Source: Chitinophaga sp. sic0106 (lineage in GTDB: Bacteria > Bacteroidota > Bacteroidia > Chitinophagales > Chitinophagaceae). From it: 64,000 nt of DNA. This document shows, one piece after another, positions 26,417 to 34,503 of this stretch. Under the pieces are notes generated by a model that was not told where the DNA came from, ran no database searches, and was given only the letters and a program-made list of their open reading frames with translations. A program made the translations under genes and the position numbers. Position 1 is the stretch's first letter. The number at the start of each line of letters is the position of its first letter. The stretch covers positions 50,271-114,270 of the forward strand of contig NZ_JAHUWJ010000022.1 of NCBI RefSeq assembly GCF_019219075.1, in the 5' to 3' direction.

Positions 26417-27460
26417 TTAATGATGACGTAATAATTCAACCGCTCCGGTGATCAGCATATTCGCCAATGCGAGCGGAATCAGTACTCTCCAGCCCAGGCG
26501 CATCAGCTGATCATAACGGAATCTTGGAATGGTCCAGCGCACCCACATAAAGAAGAAAATAAAGAAGAGGGTTTTGATGAACAATGCCAGGAATCCGGTG
26601 AGTGCCAGCATGTTTTCGCTCAGTCCCAGCTTATCCATCCATGGATAGGCATAACCACCGAAATACAGGGTGGCCATAAGGGCGGAACTGATGAACATGT
26701 TGATATATTCAGCAAACAGGAAGAAGCCGAGTTTCATGGAAGAGTATTCCAGGTGGTAACCACCATTCAGCTCGTTCTCTGCTTCCGGTAAGTCGAAAGG
26801 AGTACGGTTACATTCTGCAAATGCACAGATCAGGAATATCAGGAAGCCGAGCGGCTGATATACCACATTCCAGAGGCCGGCACGCTGTTGTTCCACGATT
26901 TCTTTCAGGCTGAGGGTACCGGTCAGCATCAGCAATGCGATAAGTGCCAGGCCCATAGGCAGCTCGTAGGAGATGATCTGGGAGGCCGCGCGTACAGATG
27001 CCAGGAGAGAGAATTTGTTGTTAGATGCCCAACCACCAATCATAATACCGTAAACACCCATACTCACCACACCGAAAATGAACAGGATACCGATGTTTAC
27101 ATCTGCTACCTGCAGGGAGATCTGACGGCCGGCGATGGTAATGGTATCGGCCCATGGAATAACGGCACTGGTCATACAGGCCACCAGCATCGCGATGGAC
27201 GGACCGAGAATGAACAGGAACCTGTTGGAATTGGTAGGAATGATTTCCTCTTTAAAGAAAAGTTTACCTCCATCTGCCAGTGGTTGCAGTAACCCCATAG
27301 GACCCGCACGGTTAGGACCAAGGCGGTCCTGTATCCAGGCAGCTACCTTTCTTTCGCCCCAGGTAGAGTACATCGCCACTACTAACGAAAGGACCAATAC
27401 TCCTGAGATGAGGAGAATCTTTTCAATTAAGAAAAACCAGTCTATACTTAATAACGTCAT
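26417..27460 (-). CDS. nuoH: NADH-quinone oxidoreductase subunit H
   Basis: NuoH (347 residues) forms much of the quinone-binding chamber. RLGPNRAGPMGLLQPLADGGKLF, ELPMGLALIAL, the acidic loop DLPEAENELNGGYHLEYSS and MWVRWTIPRFRYDQLM are all family signatures. The ATG at 27460 is preferred over a TTG two codons upstream. Confidence 0.95.
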   Translation of the reverse strand: MTLLSIDWFFLIEKILLISGVLVLSLVVAMYSTWGERKVAAWIQDRLGPNRAGPMGLLQPLADGGKLFFKEEIIPTNSNRFLFILGPSIAMLVACMTSAVIPWADTITIAGRQISLQVADVNIGILFIFGVVSMGVYGIMIGGWASNNKFSLLASVRAASQIISYELPMGLALIALLMLTGTLSLKEIVEQQRAGLWNVVYQPLGFLIFLICAFAECNRTPFDLPEAENELNGGYHLEYSSMKLGFFLFAEYINMFISSALMATLYFGGYAYPWMDKLGLSENMLALTGFLALFIKTLFFIFFFMWVRWTIPRFRYDQLMRLGWRVLIPLALANMLITGAVELLRHH

Positions 27461-27486
27461 TTCCAAATACGATTACGAATTACAAA

Positions 27487-28584
27487 TTACGATTGAGATT
27501 TATTGAAATCGTCAGAGTGTGCCGGTCCATCAATTTTTGAAAGGTCGATGGTGGGCCTGTTTACCTCACTCTGTGTATGGATATCGAACAGCAGTTTAGG
27601 CTGGCGGCCATCCAGTACATCCACGAGCGGGTCTTTCGGTTTCACGGTATTTACATAGTGACCCTGAGAGATAACGCTGTGACGGTCGATCTTGCGAGGT
27701 CCTTCTATGGTCCAATCTTTTGCGTCTTTCTTTTCGAAGCGGCAGGTATCACAGATCCAGTTTTCCACTTCACCGTATTGGTCTTTGCGGGCCGTTACAC
27801 GGAACACTTCATCACCACGCATCCAGAGTGCTACTTTGCCGCAGCATTTAGGATTATCGCAGTTGCGGTGAGCATCCACAGGTTTGAGGAACCATACACG
27901 GTTTTTGAAACGTGCGGTTTTATCTGTGAGTGCGCCTACCGGACATACATCGATGACGTTACCGATGAAATCATTGTCCAGGTTATTTTGGATATAAGTG
28001 CTGATCTGGGAGTGGTCGCCTCTGTCGAGTATACCGTGCTCGCGTGCTTCTGTGAGCTGATCTGCTGTAAATACGCAGCGGTAGCAGAGGATACAGCGGG
28101 TCATGTGCAGCTGAATATGCTCACCCAGATCTATTTTATCGAATGTTCTGCGTTTAAATTCGTAGCGGGTACCTTCAGCACCGTGTTCGTAGCTGAGGTC
28201 CTGCAGGTCGCACTCACCGGCCTGGTCACACACCGGGCAGTCCAGCGGGTGGTTGATGAGCAGGAATTCAACGATGCCTTTGCGGGCTTCCAATACTTCC
28301 GGAGAAGTGATATTTGCTACTTCCATACCATCCATTACGGTAGTACGGCAGCTGGCTACCAGTTTAGGCATAGGGCGCGGATCAGCTTCTGAACCTTTCG
28401 TCACTTTTACCAGGCAGGTGCGGCATTTACCACCACTACCCTGCAGTTTGGAATAGTAACACATAGCTGGTGGCACTACATCTCCTCCAATACCACGTGC
28501 TGCATTCAAAATGGTAGTACCTGGTTCGACCTCCACGGAGATGTTATCGATCTTAACCTTGAATAATTTTTTTTCCTCCGCCAT
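27487..28584 (-). CDS. nuoG: NADH-quinone oxidoreductase subunit G, short form
   Basis: This 365-residue protein carries the N-terminal ferredoxin-like [2Fe-2S] site (CYYSKLQGSGGKCRTC), then HPLDCPVCDQAGECDLQ, CILCYRC with the later VCPVGAL, and a small domain with CDNPKCCGKVALWMRGDEVF. It stops there: the large molybdopterin-oxidoreductase-like domain of E. coli NuoG (about 900 residues) is absent. The stop codon is followed within 27 bp by nuoH, so this is an evolved short form and not a chance truncation. Short NuoG proteins are known in other Bacteroidota. Confidence 0.92.
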   Translation of the reverse strand: MAEEKKLFKVKIDNISVEVEPGTTILNAARGIGGDVVPPAMCYYSKLQGSGGKCRTCLVKVTKGSEADPRPMPKLVASCRTTVMDGMEVANITSPEVLEARKGIVEFLLINHPLDCPVCDQAGECDLQDLSYEHGAEGTRYEFKRRTFDKIDLGEHIQLHMTRCILCYRCVFTADQLTEAREHGILDRGDHSQISTYIQNNLDNDFIGNVIDVCPVGALTDKTARFKNRVWFLKPVDAHRNCDNPKCCGKVALWMRGDEVFRVTARKDQYGEVENWICDTCRFEKKDAKDWTIEGPRKIDRHSVISQGHYVNTVKPKDPLVDVLDGRQPKLLFDIHTQSEVNRPTIDLSKIDGPAHSDDFNKSQS

Positions 28585-28675
28585 TGTTTTGATTTTTATA
28601 CTCGCAGTGCGAGCGCTTCCTTTTATTTTTTTCTCGCAGATAGCTTATTGGGCCAGGAGCGAGGATTGTGTTTTG

Positions 28676-28722
28676 TCTTTTTTTCACGCAAAGCAGCATA
28701 AGCAGCTAAGCAGCTAAGGATT
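28676..28722. repeat. Left flank repeat of the GxxExxY cassette
   Basis: A run of T, then CACGCAAAGCAGCATAAGC and AGCTAAGCAGCTAAGG. It is an imperfect inverted copy of 29247-29290 and a direct match of the solo copy at 6561-6588. It lies 90 bp upstream of nuoG in the operon direction. Confidence 0.6.
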
Positions 28723-28817
28723 ATGTTTTGTTGATCAAGTTCCGATTATACAGATAAAAACGAATTTTATCTCTATTCTTTTGCTGTTAAACCATTGAAC
28801 TTTTCCTTAGTGTTATA

Positions 28818-29195
28818 TTACAAATTGCACACGACACGGTGTATCCCATCTTTTATCAGCTTAACATTGAAATTCACTAATAATCCGAGTTTTATTTCAG
28901 ATAATTTGAGATATGTATAGAGCTGTTTGAAATGAACCTCTTCCAATGCTTTTACACTTTTAATTTCAACAATAACTTTATTGTTAATTATAATATCCGC
29001 TTTGAAAGCATTTTCAATAATGATTTCATCATGTTCAATATCGACTCCCACTTCTGTCCTGACAAAGAAACCATTCCTTTCGAGTTCATATACAAGTAAT
29101 CGATGGTAAACCGATTCAAACAAACCAGGTCCATACCGCTGGTGTAAATGAAAACAAAGATCTACAATCTCTTTCGAGATTTCATTTTCAGTCAT
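28818..29195 (-). CDS. GxxExxY family protein (PD-(D/E)XK nuclease-like)
   Basis: This 125-residue protein has the family motif GPGLFESVY (G-x-x-E-x-x-Y, residues about 22-30). Downstream, AFKADIIINNKVIVEIKSV gives the D-...-E-x-K pattern of PD-(D/E)XK nucleases, and a helix with FKQLYTYLKL follows. The family's role is not established. The gene sits between nuoF and nuoG on the operon strand, within a 725-bp gap, with imperfect inverted repeats on both sides, so it looks like an inserted cassette. Its composition is AT-rich compared with the nuo genes. It may be transcribed with the operon. Confidence 0.88.
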   Translation of the reverse strand: MTENEISKEIVDLCFHLHQRYGPGLFESVYHRLLVYELERNGFFVRTEVGVDIEHDEIIIENAFKADIIINNKVIVEIKSVKALEEVHFKQLYTYLKLSEIKLGLLVNFNVKLIKDGIHRVVCNL

Positions 29196-29246
29196 GGATG
29201 AATAATTAAAAGGTTAACAAATTCTGAAAACAAACAAATTTCTTAT

Positions 29247-29290
29247 CAAACTCCTTTGCTGCTTATGCTGCTTACCTGCTTTGCGAGCAA
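29247..29290. repeat. Right flank repeat of the GxxExxY cassette
   Basis: On the minus strand it reads TTTTTTGCTCGCAAAGCAGG, then TAAGCAGCATAAGCAGCAAAGG. It pairs with the left flank at about 80% by eye. It ends 19 bp before the nuoF stop codon. Confidence 0.6.
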
Positions 29291-29309
29291 AAAAGATCTA
29301 CTCCATTTC

Positions 29310-30668
29310 CTAAACTGTAGCCGCAACCGGCAATGGATCGGCGTAGTGTGCCAGGCCGAAGTTACGGCGCTGTGCTTCTTCCGGATTTTTCACATGCCAT
29401 TCGAACTCGTCGCGGAAGTGACGGATAGCTGCTGCTACCGGCCATGCTGCGGCGTCGCCCAGCGGGCAGATGGTGTTACCTTCGATCTTACGCTGGATGT
29501 CCCAGAGCAGGTCGATGTCGCTCATCTTACCTTTACCTGTGTCGATATTTTTCAGCACTTTTTCCATCCAGCCGGTACCTTCACGGCAAGGGCTACACTG
29601 ACCACAGCTTTCGTGGTGATAGAAGCGTGCGAAGGTGAGGGTGTTTTTAACGATACACTGATCCTCATCCATCACGATGAAACCACCGGAGCCCAGCATA
29701 GAGCCGGTTGCAAAACCGCCATCAGCCAAACTTTCATAGGTCATCATCCTGGTGTCCCCTTTTGCTGTTTTCAGCAGGAGGTTGGCAGGCAGCACCGGTA
29801 CGGAAGAACCACCCGGGATACATGCTTTCAGACGTTTACCGTTTCTGATACCACCGCAGTATTCATCAGAGAAGATGAATTCTTCCACGGAGATATTCAT
29901 TTCGATTTCATATACGCCTGGCTTGTTGATATTACCGCAGGCAGAAATCAGTTTGGTACCGGTAGATTTACCTGTACCGAGTTTAATATATTCATCGCCG
30001 CCGTACTTCACGATAGGTACAACAGCTGCGAGGGTTTCTACGTTGTTTACTACGGTAGGGCACTGCCAGAGGCCTTTTACCGCAGGGAACGGAGGTTTGA
30101 TACGTGGATTACCGCGTTTACCTTCCAGGGACTCGATGAGCGCAGTTTCTTCACCACAGATGTAAGCACCGGCACCGCGTTGTACATATATTTCCAGGTC
30201 AAAACCGGTACCCTGAATGTTTTTACCCAGCCAGCCATTATTTTTCGCTTCCGCGATGGCCTGTTCCAGGATATCAGGAATCCACGCGTATTCGCCGCGG
30301 ATATAGATGTAGCATGCGTTTGCTCCGAGGGTGAAGCTGGAGATCAGCAGCCCTTCGATCAGCAGGTGCGGGAGGAATTCCATGAGGTAGCGGTCTTTAA
30401 AAGTACCGGGCTCTGATTCATCCGCATTACAAACGAGGTAACGGGGAACACCTTCAGGCTTGGCAATGAAGCTCCATTTCATACCGGTAGGGAAGCCGGC
30501 ACCACCACGACCTCTGAGGCCACTCTTTTTCACTTCTTCCAGAACAGCTTCAGGCCCCATGCTTTTCAGCGCTTTTTCAGCTGCAGCATAACCGCCGTTT
30601 TTCCGGTAAGTATCGTAATACCGGATGCCTTCAATATGTGCGTTTTCTAAAAGTAATTTGCGTCCCAT
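29310..30668 (-). CDS. nuoF: NADH-quinone oxidoreductase subunit F
   Basis: NuoF (452 residues) binds NADH, FMN and the N3 [4Fe-4S] cluster. GLRGRGGAGFPTGMKW (about 50-65) and GAYICGEETALIESLEGKRG (about 170-189) form the FMN/NADH site. The cluster ligands are in ESCGQCSPCREGTGW (about 350-364) with a later Cys in NTICPLGDAAAWP. It is intact. Confidence 0.97.
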   Translation of the reverse strand: MGRKLLLENAHIEGIRYYDTYRKNGGYAAAEKALKSMGPEAVLEEVKKSGLRGRGGAGFPTGMKWSFIAKPEGVPRYLVCNADESEPGTFKDRYLMEFLPHLLIEGLLISSFTLGANACYIYIRGEYAWIPDILEQAIAEAKNNGWLGKNIQGTGFDLEIYVQRGAGAYICGEETALIESLEGKRGNPRIKPPFPAVKGLWQCPTVVNNVETLAAVVPIVKYGGDEYIKLGTGKSTGTKLISACGNINKPGVYEIEMNISVEEFIFSDEYCGGIRNGKRLKACIPGGSSVPVLPANLLLKTAKGDTRMMTYESLADGGFATGSMLGSGGFIVMDEDQCIVKNTLTFARFYHHESCGQCSPCREGTGWMEKVLKNIDTGKGKMSDIDLLWDIQRKIEGNTICPLGDAAAWPVAAAIRHFRDEFEWHVKNPEEAQRRNFGLAHYADPLPVAATV

Positions 30669-30735
30669 TTTCTTCCTTATAGATTGATAACAACAGCAGC
30701 TGTCACCAACAGATTTTTGTATAGATTAAAGACCA

Positions 30736-30927
30736 TCAGGCTTTGCTGGCGCCGCGTTTTGCGATGCGGTTGCCAAGGCGGTACAACAGGTATCCGGTGC
30801 TGACACCGAAAACAAAGGAAACAAAAGCATTCTCAATTCTCCACAATGCCGTGAATAAGCCCAGCAGCAGTATGGCTTCGATAATTAAGAATTTATTTTG
30901 CAGTAATAACCCTGTCAATAACCTCAT
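30736..30927 (-). CDS. Small two-helix membrane protein within the nuo operon
   Basis: This 63-residue open frame lies between nuoE and nuoF with 21 and 67 bp to its neighbours. The predicted product has two hydrophobic segments (FLIIEAILLLGLFTALW and FVSFVFGVSTGYLLYRLG) and a basic C-terminus, RIAKRGASKA, which suggests cytoplasmic ends. No family is recognised. Its position in the operon and its coding-like third-base use support a real gene. It could be an accessory complex I factor, but that is inference. Confidence 0.55.
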   Translation of the reverse strand: MRLLTGLLLQNKFLIIEAILLLGLFTALWRIENAFVSFVFGVSTGYLLYRLGNRIAKRGASKA

Positions 30928-30948
30928 GGGTATTTGTTTTAACTGGAA

Positions 30949-31440
30949 TTAGTTAGCCTTTGCCCTGCACTCCGCGATGATGTCGTCCACTTTCGCAGGC
31001 GTCAGGTGTTCCCGGTAATGCTTACCCAGCTGCATCATTGGTGCATAACCACAGGCGCCCAGACATTCCACCAACTTCAGTGTAAACATGCCATCAGCGG
31101 TAGTTTCACCTACACCAATACCCAGTTTGGATTTGATGTAATCGATGATGTTATCGGAACCGCTCACCATGCAGGGACCAGTCTGACAAACTTCAAACAG
31201 GTATTTCCCAACTGGTGTGAGATTAAACATGCTGTAGAACGTAGCTACTTCGTATACTTCGATAGGCTTGATCTGCAGCAGCGATGCTACATAGTCCATC
31301 GTTTCTGCGCTCAACCACCCACCAAATGCTTCCTGTGCCAGGTGTAGCACTGGTATCAGCGCACTTTTTTGCTTTCCTTCCGGATAGCGTGCAATGATCT
31401 CTTTTACTTTATTCAGTTTCTCTTCAGAAAATTGAACCAC
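30949..31440 (-). CDS. nuoE: NADH-quinone oxidoreductase subunit E
   Basis: NuoE (about 163 residues) carries the N1a [2Fe-2S] cluster. The ligands are in CQTGPC and CLGACGYAP, and VATFYSMFN precedes them. No ATG is suitably placed; a GTG at 31440 gives the expected N-terminus VVQFSEEKLNKVKEIIARYP. A distant in-frame ATG at 31542 would add 34 residues of unlikely sequence and reach almost to the nuoD stop. The GTG start is my choice and is uncertain. Confidence 0.9.
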   Translation of the reverse strand: MVQFSEEKLNKVKEIIARYPEGKQKSALIPVLHLAQEAFGGWLSAETMDYVASLLQIKPIEVYEVATFYSMFNLTPVGKYLFEVCQTGPCMVSGSDNIIDYIKSKLGIGVGETTADGMFTLKLVECLGACGYAPMMQLGKHYREHLTPAKVDDIIAECRAKAN

Positions 31441-31572
31441 AGCTATTGATAATTTATAATTGAATAAACCTGTTGCCTTTCTTTTTTTCAGGGAGATGTA
31501 AATGCAGCTGCAGTTAATCTCTCCCGATATATAAAACAACAAGACTAAGAACTTTTATTACACTTCGTATCA

Positions 31573-32793
31573 CTACGCATCCAGCTCCCCTGCGATCAGG
31601 TTAAGGCTACTCATACAGATGATGGCATCTGAGATCATAGCGCCTTCCACCAGTTCAGCATATGCCTGATAGTAAATAAAGCATGGACGACGGAAGTGCA
31701 GGCGGTAAGGACTACGGCCACCATCGCTGATGAGGTAGAATCCTAATTCACCGTTGGCACCTTCCACCGCACTGTATATTTCTCCCGGCACAATATCCGT
31801 TTCACCCATCACAATTTTGAAGTGATAGATGAGGGCTTCCATTTTCGTATATACATCCTCTTTAAGAGGCAGGTAAAATTCAGGTACGTTGGCGTGGTAT
31901 ACATCATCCGGCAGATCTTTGAGTTTCACGAGTGCCTGACGGATAATGCTAAGGCTTTCCCACATTTCGGCGTTACGCACCAGGTAGCGGTCGTAGCAGT
32001 CGCCGGTGGTACCTACCGGAACGGTGAAGTCGAAATCCTGGTAAGAGCAGTAAGGCGTAGCCACTCGCACGTCGTAATCCACTCCGGCAGCGCGGAGGTT
32101 AGGACCGGTGAAGCCGTAGCTCATAGCGCGTTTAGCGTCGATACCACCTACCCCTTGTGTACGTTCGATGAAGATACGGTTGCGGGTGAGGAGGGTTTCG
32201 AATTCCTTGAGTGCTTTTGGATATTCTTCCAGAAATCGGTCCAGTTTTGTCCATACGGCAGGGGTAAAGTTTCTTTCGAAACCACCTACACGGCCGATAT
32301 TGGTAGTCAAACGGGAGCCACAGATCTCTTCATAAATTTCATAGATCAACTCGCGGTAGGTCATCAGGTATACGAAACCGGTGAGGGCACCGGTATCCAC
32401 GCCCATTACCGAGTTACAGATCAGGTGATCTGCGATGCGGGCTAATTCCATGATGATTACACGCATGTAATCAACACGTTTAGGAATTTCGATACCGAGG
32501 AGTTTTTCCACTGTCAGGTGCCAGCCCATATTATTGATGGGAGAAGAGCAGTAGTTGAGACGATCTGTGAGTGGAGTGATCTGGTAGTAAGGGCGTCGTT
32601 CGGCAATTTTTTCGAAAGCGCGGTGGATATAACCCACAGTAGATTCAGCGCTGACGATGCGTTCACCGTCGATTTCCAGAATATTTTGGAACACACCGTG
32701 AGTAGCCGGGTGGGTAGGACCCAGGTTCAGGGTGGTAGTAGCTTTTTCTATGGAGCCTTGCGGCAGATTTACGTGTTGTTTCTGATCTAGCAT
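31573..32793 (-). CDS. nuoD: NADH-quinone oxidoreductase subunit D
   Basis: NuoD (406 residues) is the 49-kDa subunit that lines the quinone site. NLGPTHPATHGVFQNILEIDGE opens the conserved part. YIHRAFEKIAE, CSPINNMGWHLTVEKLLG and RELIYEIYEEICGSR follow. The C-terminal DIVPGEIYSAVEGANGELGFYL and the final residues (SLNLIAGELDA) are typical. It is 11 bp after nuoC. Confidence 0.96.
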   Translation of the reverse strand: MLDQKQHVNLPQGSIEKATTTLNLGPTHPATHGVFQNILEIDGERIVSAESTVGYIHRAFEKIAERRPYYQITPLTDRLNYCSSPINNMGWHLTVEKLLGIEIPKRVDYMRVIIMELARIADHLICNSVMGVDTGALTGFVYLMTYRELIYEIYEEICGSRLTTNIGRVGGFERNFTPAVWTKLDRFLEEYPKALKEFETLLTRNRIFIERTQGVGGIDAKRAMSYGFTGPNLRAAGVDYDVRVATPYCSYQDFDFTVPVGTTGDCYDRYLVRNAEMWESLSIIRQALVKLKDLPDDVYHANVPEFYLPLKEDVYTKMEALIYHFKIVMGETDIVPGEIYSAVEGANGELGFYLISDGGRSPYRLHFRRPCFIYYQAYAELVEGAMISDAIICMSSLNLIAGELDA

Positions 32794-32804
32794 ATCCTTA
32801 AGTA

Positions 32805-33320
32805 TTAAATGTTTCCGCCGCGACCAAACATCTCATCGTCTTTATCGACACGCATGGAGTCTTCGAGCGGGAATTCCTTACGCATGGGGAAATAAGTCAT
32901 TTCGTCCACGTTTAGGATACGTTTCAGATTAGGGTGACCAACGAAGTCGATCCCAAAAAAGTCATATGTTTCGCGCTCCATCCAGTTTGCAGAGAGAAAC
33001 AGGCTGGTAGCGGTGTATACTTTAGGTGCAGCAACCGGTGCAAAAACTTTGAGGCGGATACGTACGTTGTCCACGAAGTTATGCAGGTGGTAGATGACGG
33101 CCAGTTCTTCTTCTTTCCTTTCCGGATAGTGAACGGCAGTGATATCTGTCAAAAACTGAAAACGCAATTCCTCATCATCAAACAGGAATTGCATTACTTT
33201 CAGGTTAGAATCACGTTGTGCGGTGAAGGTGAGCATGCCATACGGCTCTTCGAAGCCGGTGACCACATCTCCAAACTTCTCCGTAAGGCGTTGCTGTATG
33301 CGTTCGTTTGTTAAAGACAT
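32805..33320 (-). CDS. nuoC: NADH-quinone oxidoreductase subunit C
   Basis: NuoC (171 residues) is the 30-kDa subunit. The signature WMERETYDFFGIDFVGHPNLKRIL is at about 112-135. It is a separate gene here, not fused to nuoD as in E. coli. The ATG at 33320 (MSLTNERIQQRL) is preferred over a TTG two codons upstream. Confidence 0.95.
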   Translation of the reverse strand: MSLTNERIQQRLTEKFGDVVTGFEEPYGMLTFTAQRDSNLKVMQFLFDDEELRFQFLTDITAVHYPERKEEELAVIYHLHNFVDNVRIRLKVFAPVAAPKVYTATSLFLSANWMERETYDFFGIDFVGHPNLKRILNVDEMTYFPMRKEFPLEDSMRVDKDDEMFGRGGNI

Positions 33321-33361
33321 TAACAAGAATAATTTACGTTAACGATTTACCTGTTCTTCGG

Positions 33362-33925
33362 TTATTTGATACCGTATGATTCCATGAGTTCGCGGTATTT
33401 CTCGGAGTTACGGCGGCGGAGGCTCTCGTTATGTACGAGGTCCTGGATGCGCATAAATCCGTCGATGATACCTTCTGGTCTTGGAGGGCATCCTGGTACA
33501 TATACATCTACCGGGATTACCTGATCAATCCCCTGAAGAACGGAGTAAGTATCGAAAATACCACCACTGGAGGCGCAGGCACCTACTGCCATTACCCAGC
33601 GTGGTTCAGCCATTTGCAGGTATACCTGGCGTACGATAGGACCCATTTTTTTGGAAATGGTACCCATTACCATCAGGAGGTCGCACTGGCGTGGTGTAAA
33701 CGCCATACGCTCTGCACCAAAACGCGCCATATCATAGGTGGCAGCCATGGTTGCCATAAATTCAATTCCACAGCAGGAAGTGGCAAAAGGCAGCGGCCAG
33801 ATGGAGTTTTTACGGGCCAGACCTATGACTTTATCAAAAGAGGTGGCGTAAAATCCTTCACCGGAATACCCCTCAGGGATTTCCACCATCTTCACATTAG
33901 TATTATATTGAACCGGACGAGGCAT
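33362..33925 (-). CDS. nuoB: NADH-quinone oxidoreductase subunit B
   Basis: NuoB (187 residues) holds cluster N2, the last electron carrier before quinone. The ligands are in FATSCCGIEFMA (tandem Cys), GACASSGGIF and PGCPPRPEGIIDG. The length is normal. It begins 24 bp after the nuoA stop codon. Confidence 0.97.
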   Translation of the reverse strand: MPRPVQYNTNVKMVEIPEGYSGEGFYATSFDKVIGLARKNSIWPLPFATSCCGIEFMATMAATYDMARFGAERMAFTPRQCDLLMVMGTISKKMGPIVRQVYLQMAEPRWVMAVGACASSGGIFDTYSVLQGIDQVIPVDVYVPGCPPRPEGIIDGFMRIQDLVHNESLRRRNSEKYRELMESYGIK

Positions 33926-33949
33926 GGTATTAGTTTTAATGATTTAAGA

Positions 33950-34342
33950 TTAGTCTTCCCATTTGAGAGCTCCCTTCTTCACGATATAAATAAATCCGCA
34001 GAGGAAAAATCCGACAAACATCAACACGGCAGTAAATCCTTCCCAACCAAGGTCTCTGAAATTAACAGCGTAGGGATAAAAAAAGATTACTTCCACATCA
34101 AATAGCACAAAGAGAATGGCTGTAAGAAAGTATTTGATGGCTACCGGCTGGCGGGCATTTCCTTTTTGCTCGATTCCGCTCTCAAAGTTAATGAGCTTAT
34201 CCTCCGTTTTACGTTTTGGACCCAAAAAGTGGGTGGCGAGCATGGTAATTCCAACGAAACCTAGAGCAGCAAGTAATTGCAGTACAATAGGGAAATAGCT
34301 GAAGGGCGTCGTTGCTGACAAAAGTTCAGTTTCTGTATACAT
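33950..34342 (-). CDS. nuoA: NADH-quinone oxidoreductase subunit A
   Basis: NuoA (130 residues, three helices) shows ESGIEQKGNARQPVAIKYF before helix 2, then FDVEVIFFYPYAV, the family core. The start MYTETELLSATTPFSYFP at 34342 is chosen because the in-frame extension to 34438 runs through the promoter at 34375-34405. It is the first gene of the 14-subunit operon. Confidence 0.95.
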   Translation of the reverse strand: MYTETELLSATTPFSYFPIVLQLLAALGFVGITMLATHFLGPKRKTEDKLINFESGIEQKGNARQPVAIKYFLTAILFVLFDVEVIFFYPYAVNFRDLGWEGFTAVLMFVGFFLCGFIYIVKKGALKWED

Positions 34343-34374
34343 AAGCTTCCCGATAAAAATATTGACCGAATGCG

Positions 34375-34405
34375 CAAAAATACTGTAACTAAACCAAATA
34401 TCAAA
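34375..34405 (-). promoter_or_regulatory. Promoter of the nuo operon
   Basis: On the minus strand this is TTTG (34405-34402), exactly 19 nt, then TATTTTTG (34382-34375). It is a perfect match to the Bacteroidota consensus. The leader would be about 26 nt to the nuoA ATG at 34342. Confidence 0.85.
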
Positions 34406-34450
34406 TGAATAAACCTTTAAAATATTAGATTTTTTCATTAACCAGGAACA

Positions 34451-34481
34451 AAAAAACCCTCTGAAGTTCAGAGGGTTTTTT
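34451..34481 (-). terminator. Bidirectional intrinsic terminator
   Basis: A 14-bp stem (34451-34464 with 34468-34481) has a 3-nt loop and T-runs in both directions. It lies 23 bp past the stop codon of the TPR protein and insulates the nuo promoter from it. Confidence 0.92.
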
Positions 34482-34503
34482 TGTTTATCACAAGATAAGT
34501 TAA

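Noticed and set aside
29256..30416. 386-codon plus-strand open frame
   Set aside because: It is the antisense shadow of nuoF, which has all family motifs on the minus strand.
31441..31542. ATG at 31542 as the nuoE start
   Set aside because: It would add 34 residues rich in Cys, Lys and Ile that do not fit the family; the GTG at 31440 gives the usual length.
34343..34438. N-terminal extension of nuoA
   Set aside because: It runs through the perfect promoter at 34375-34405 and adds non-family sequence.
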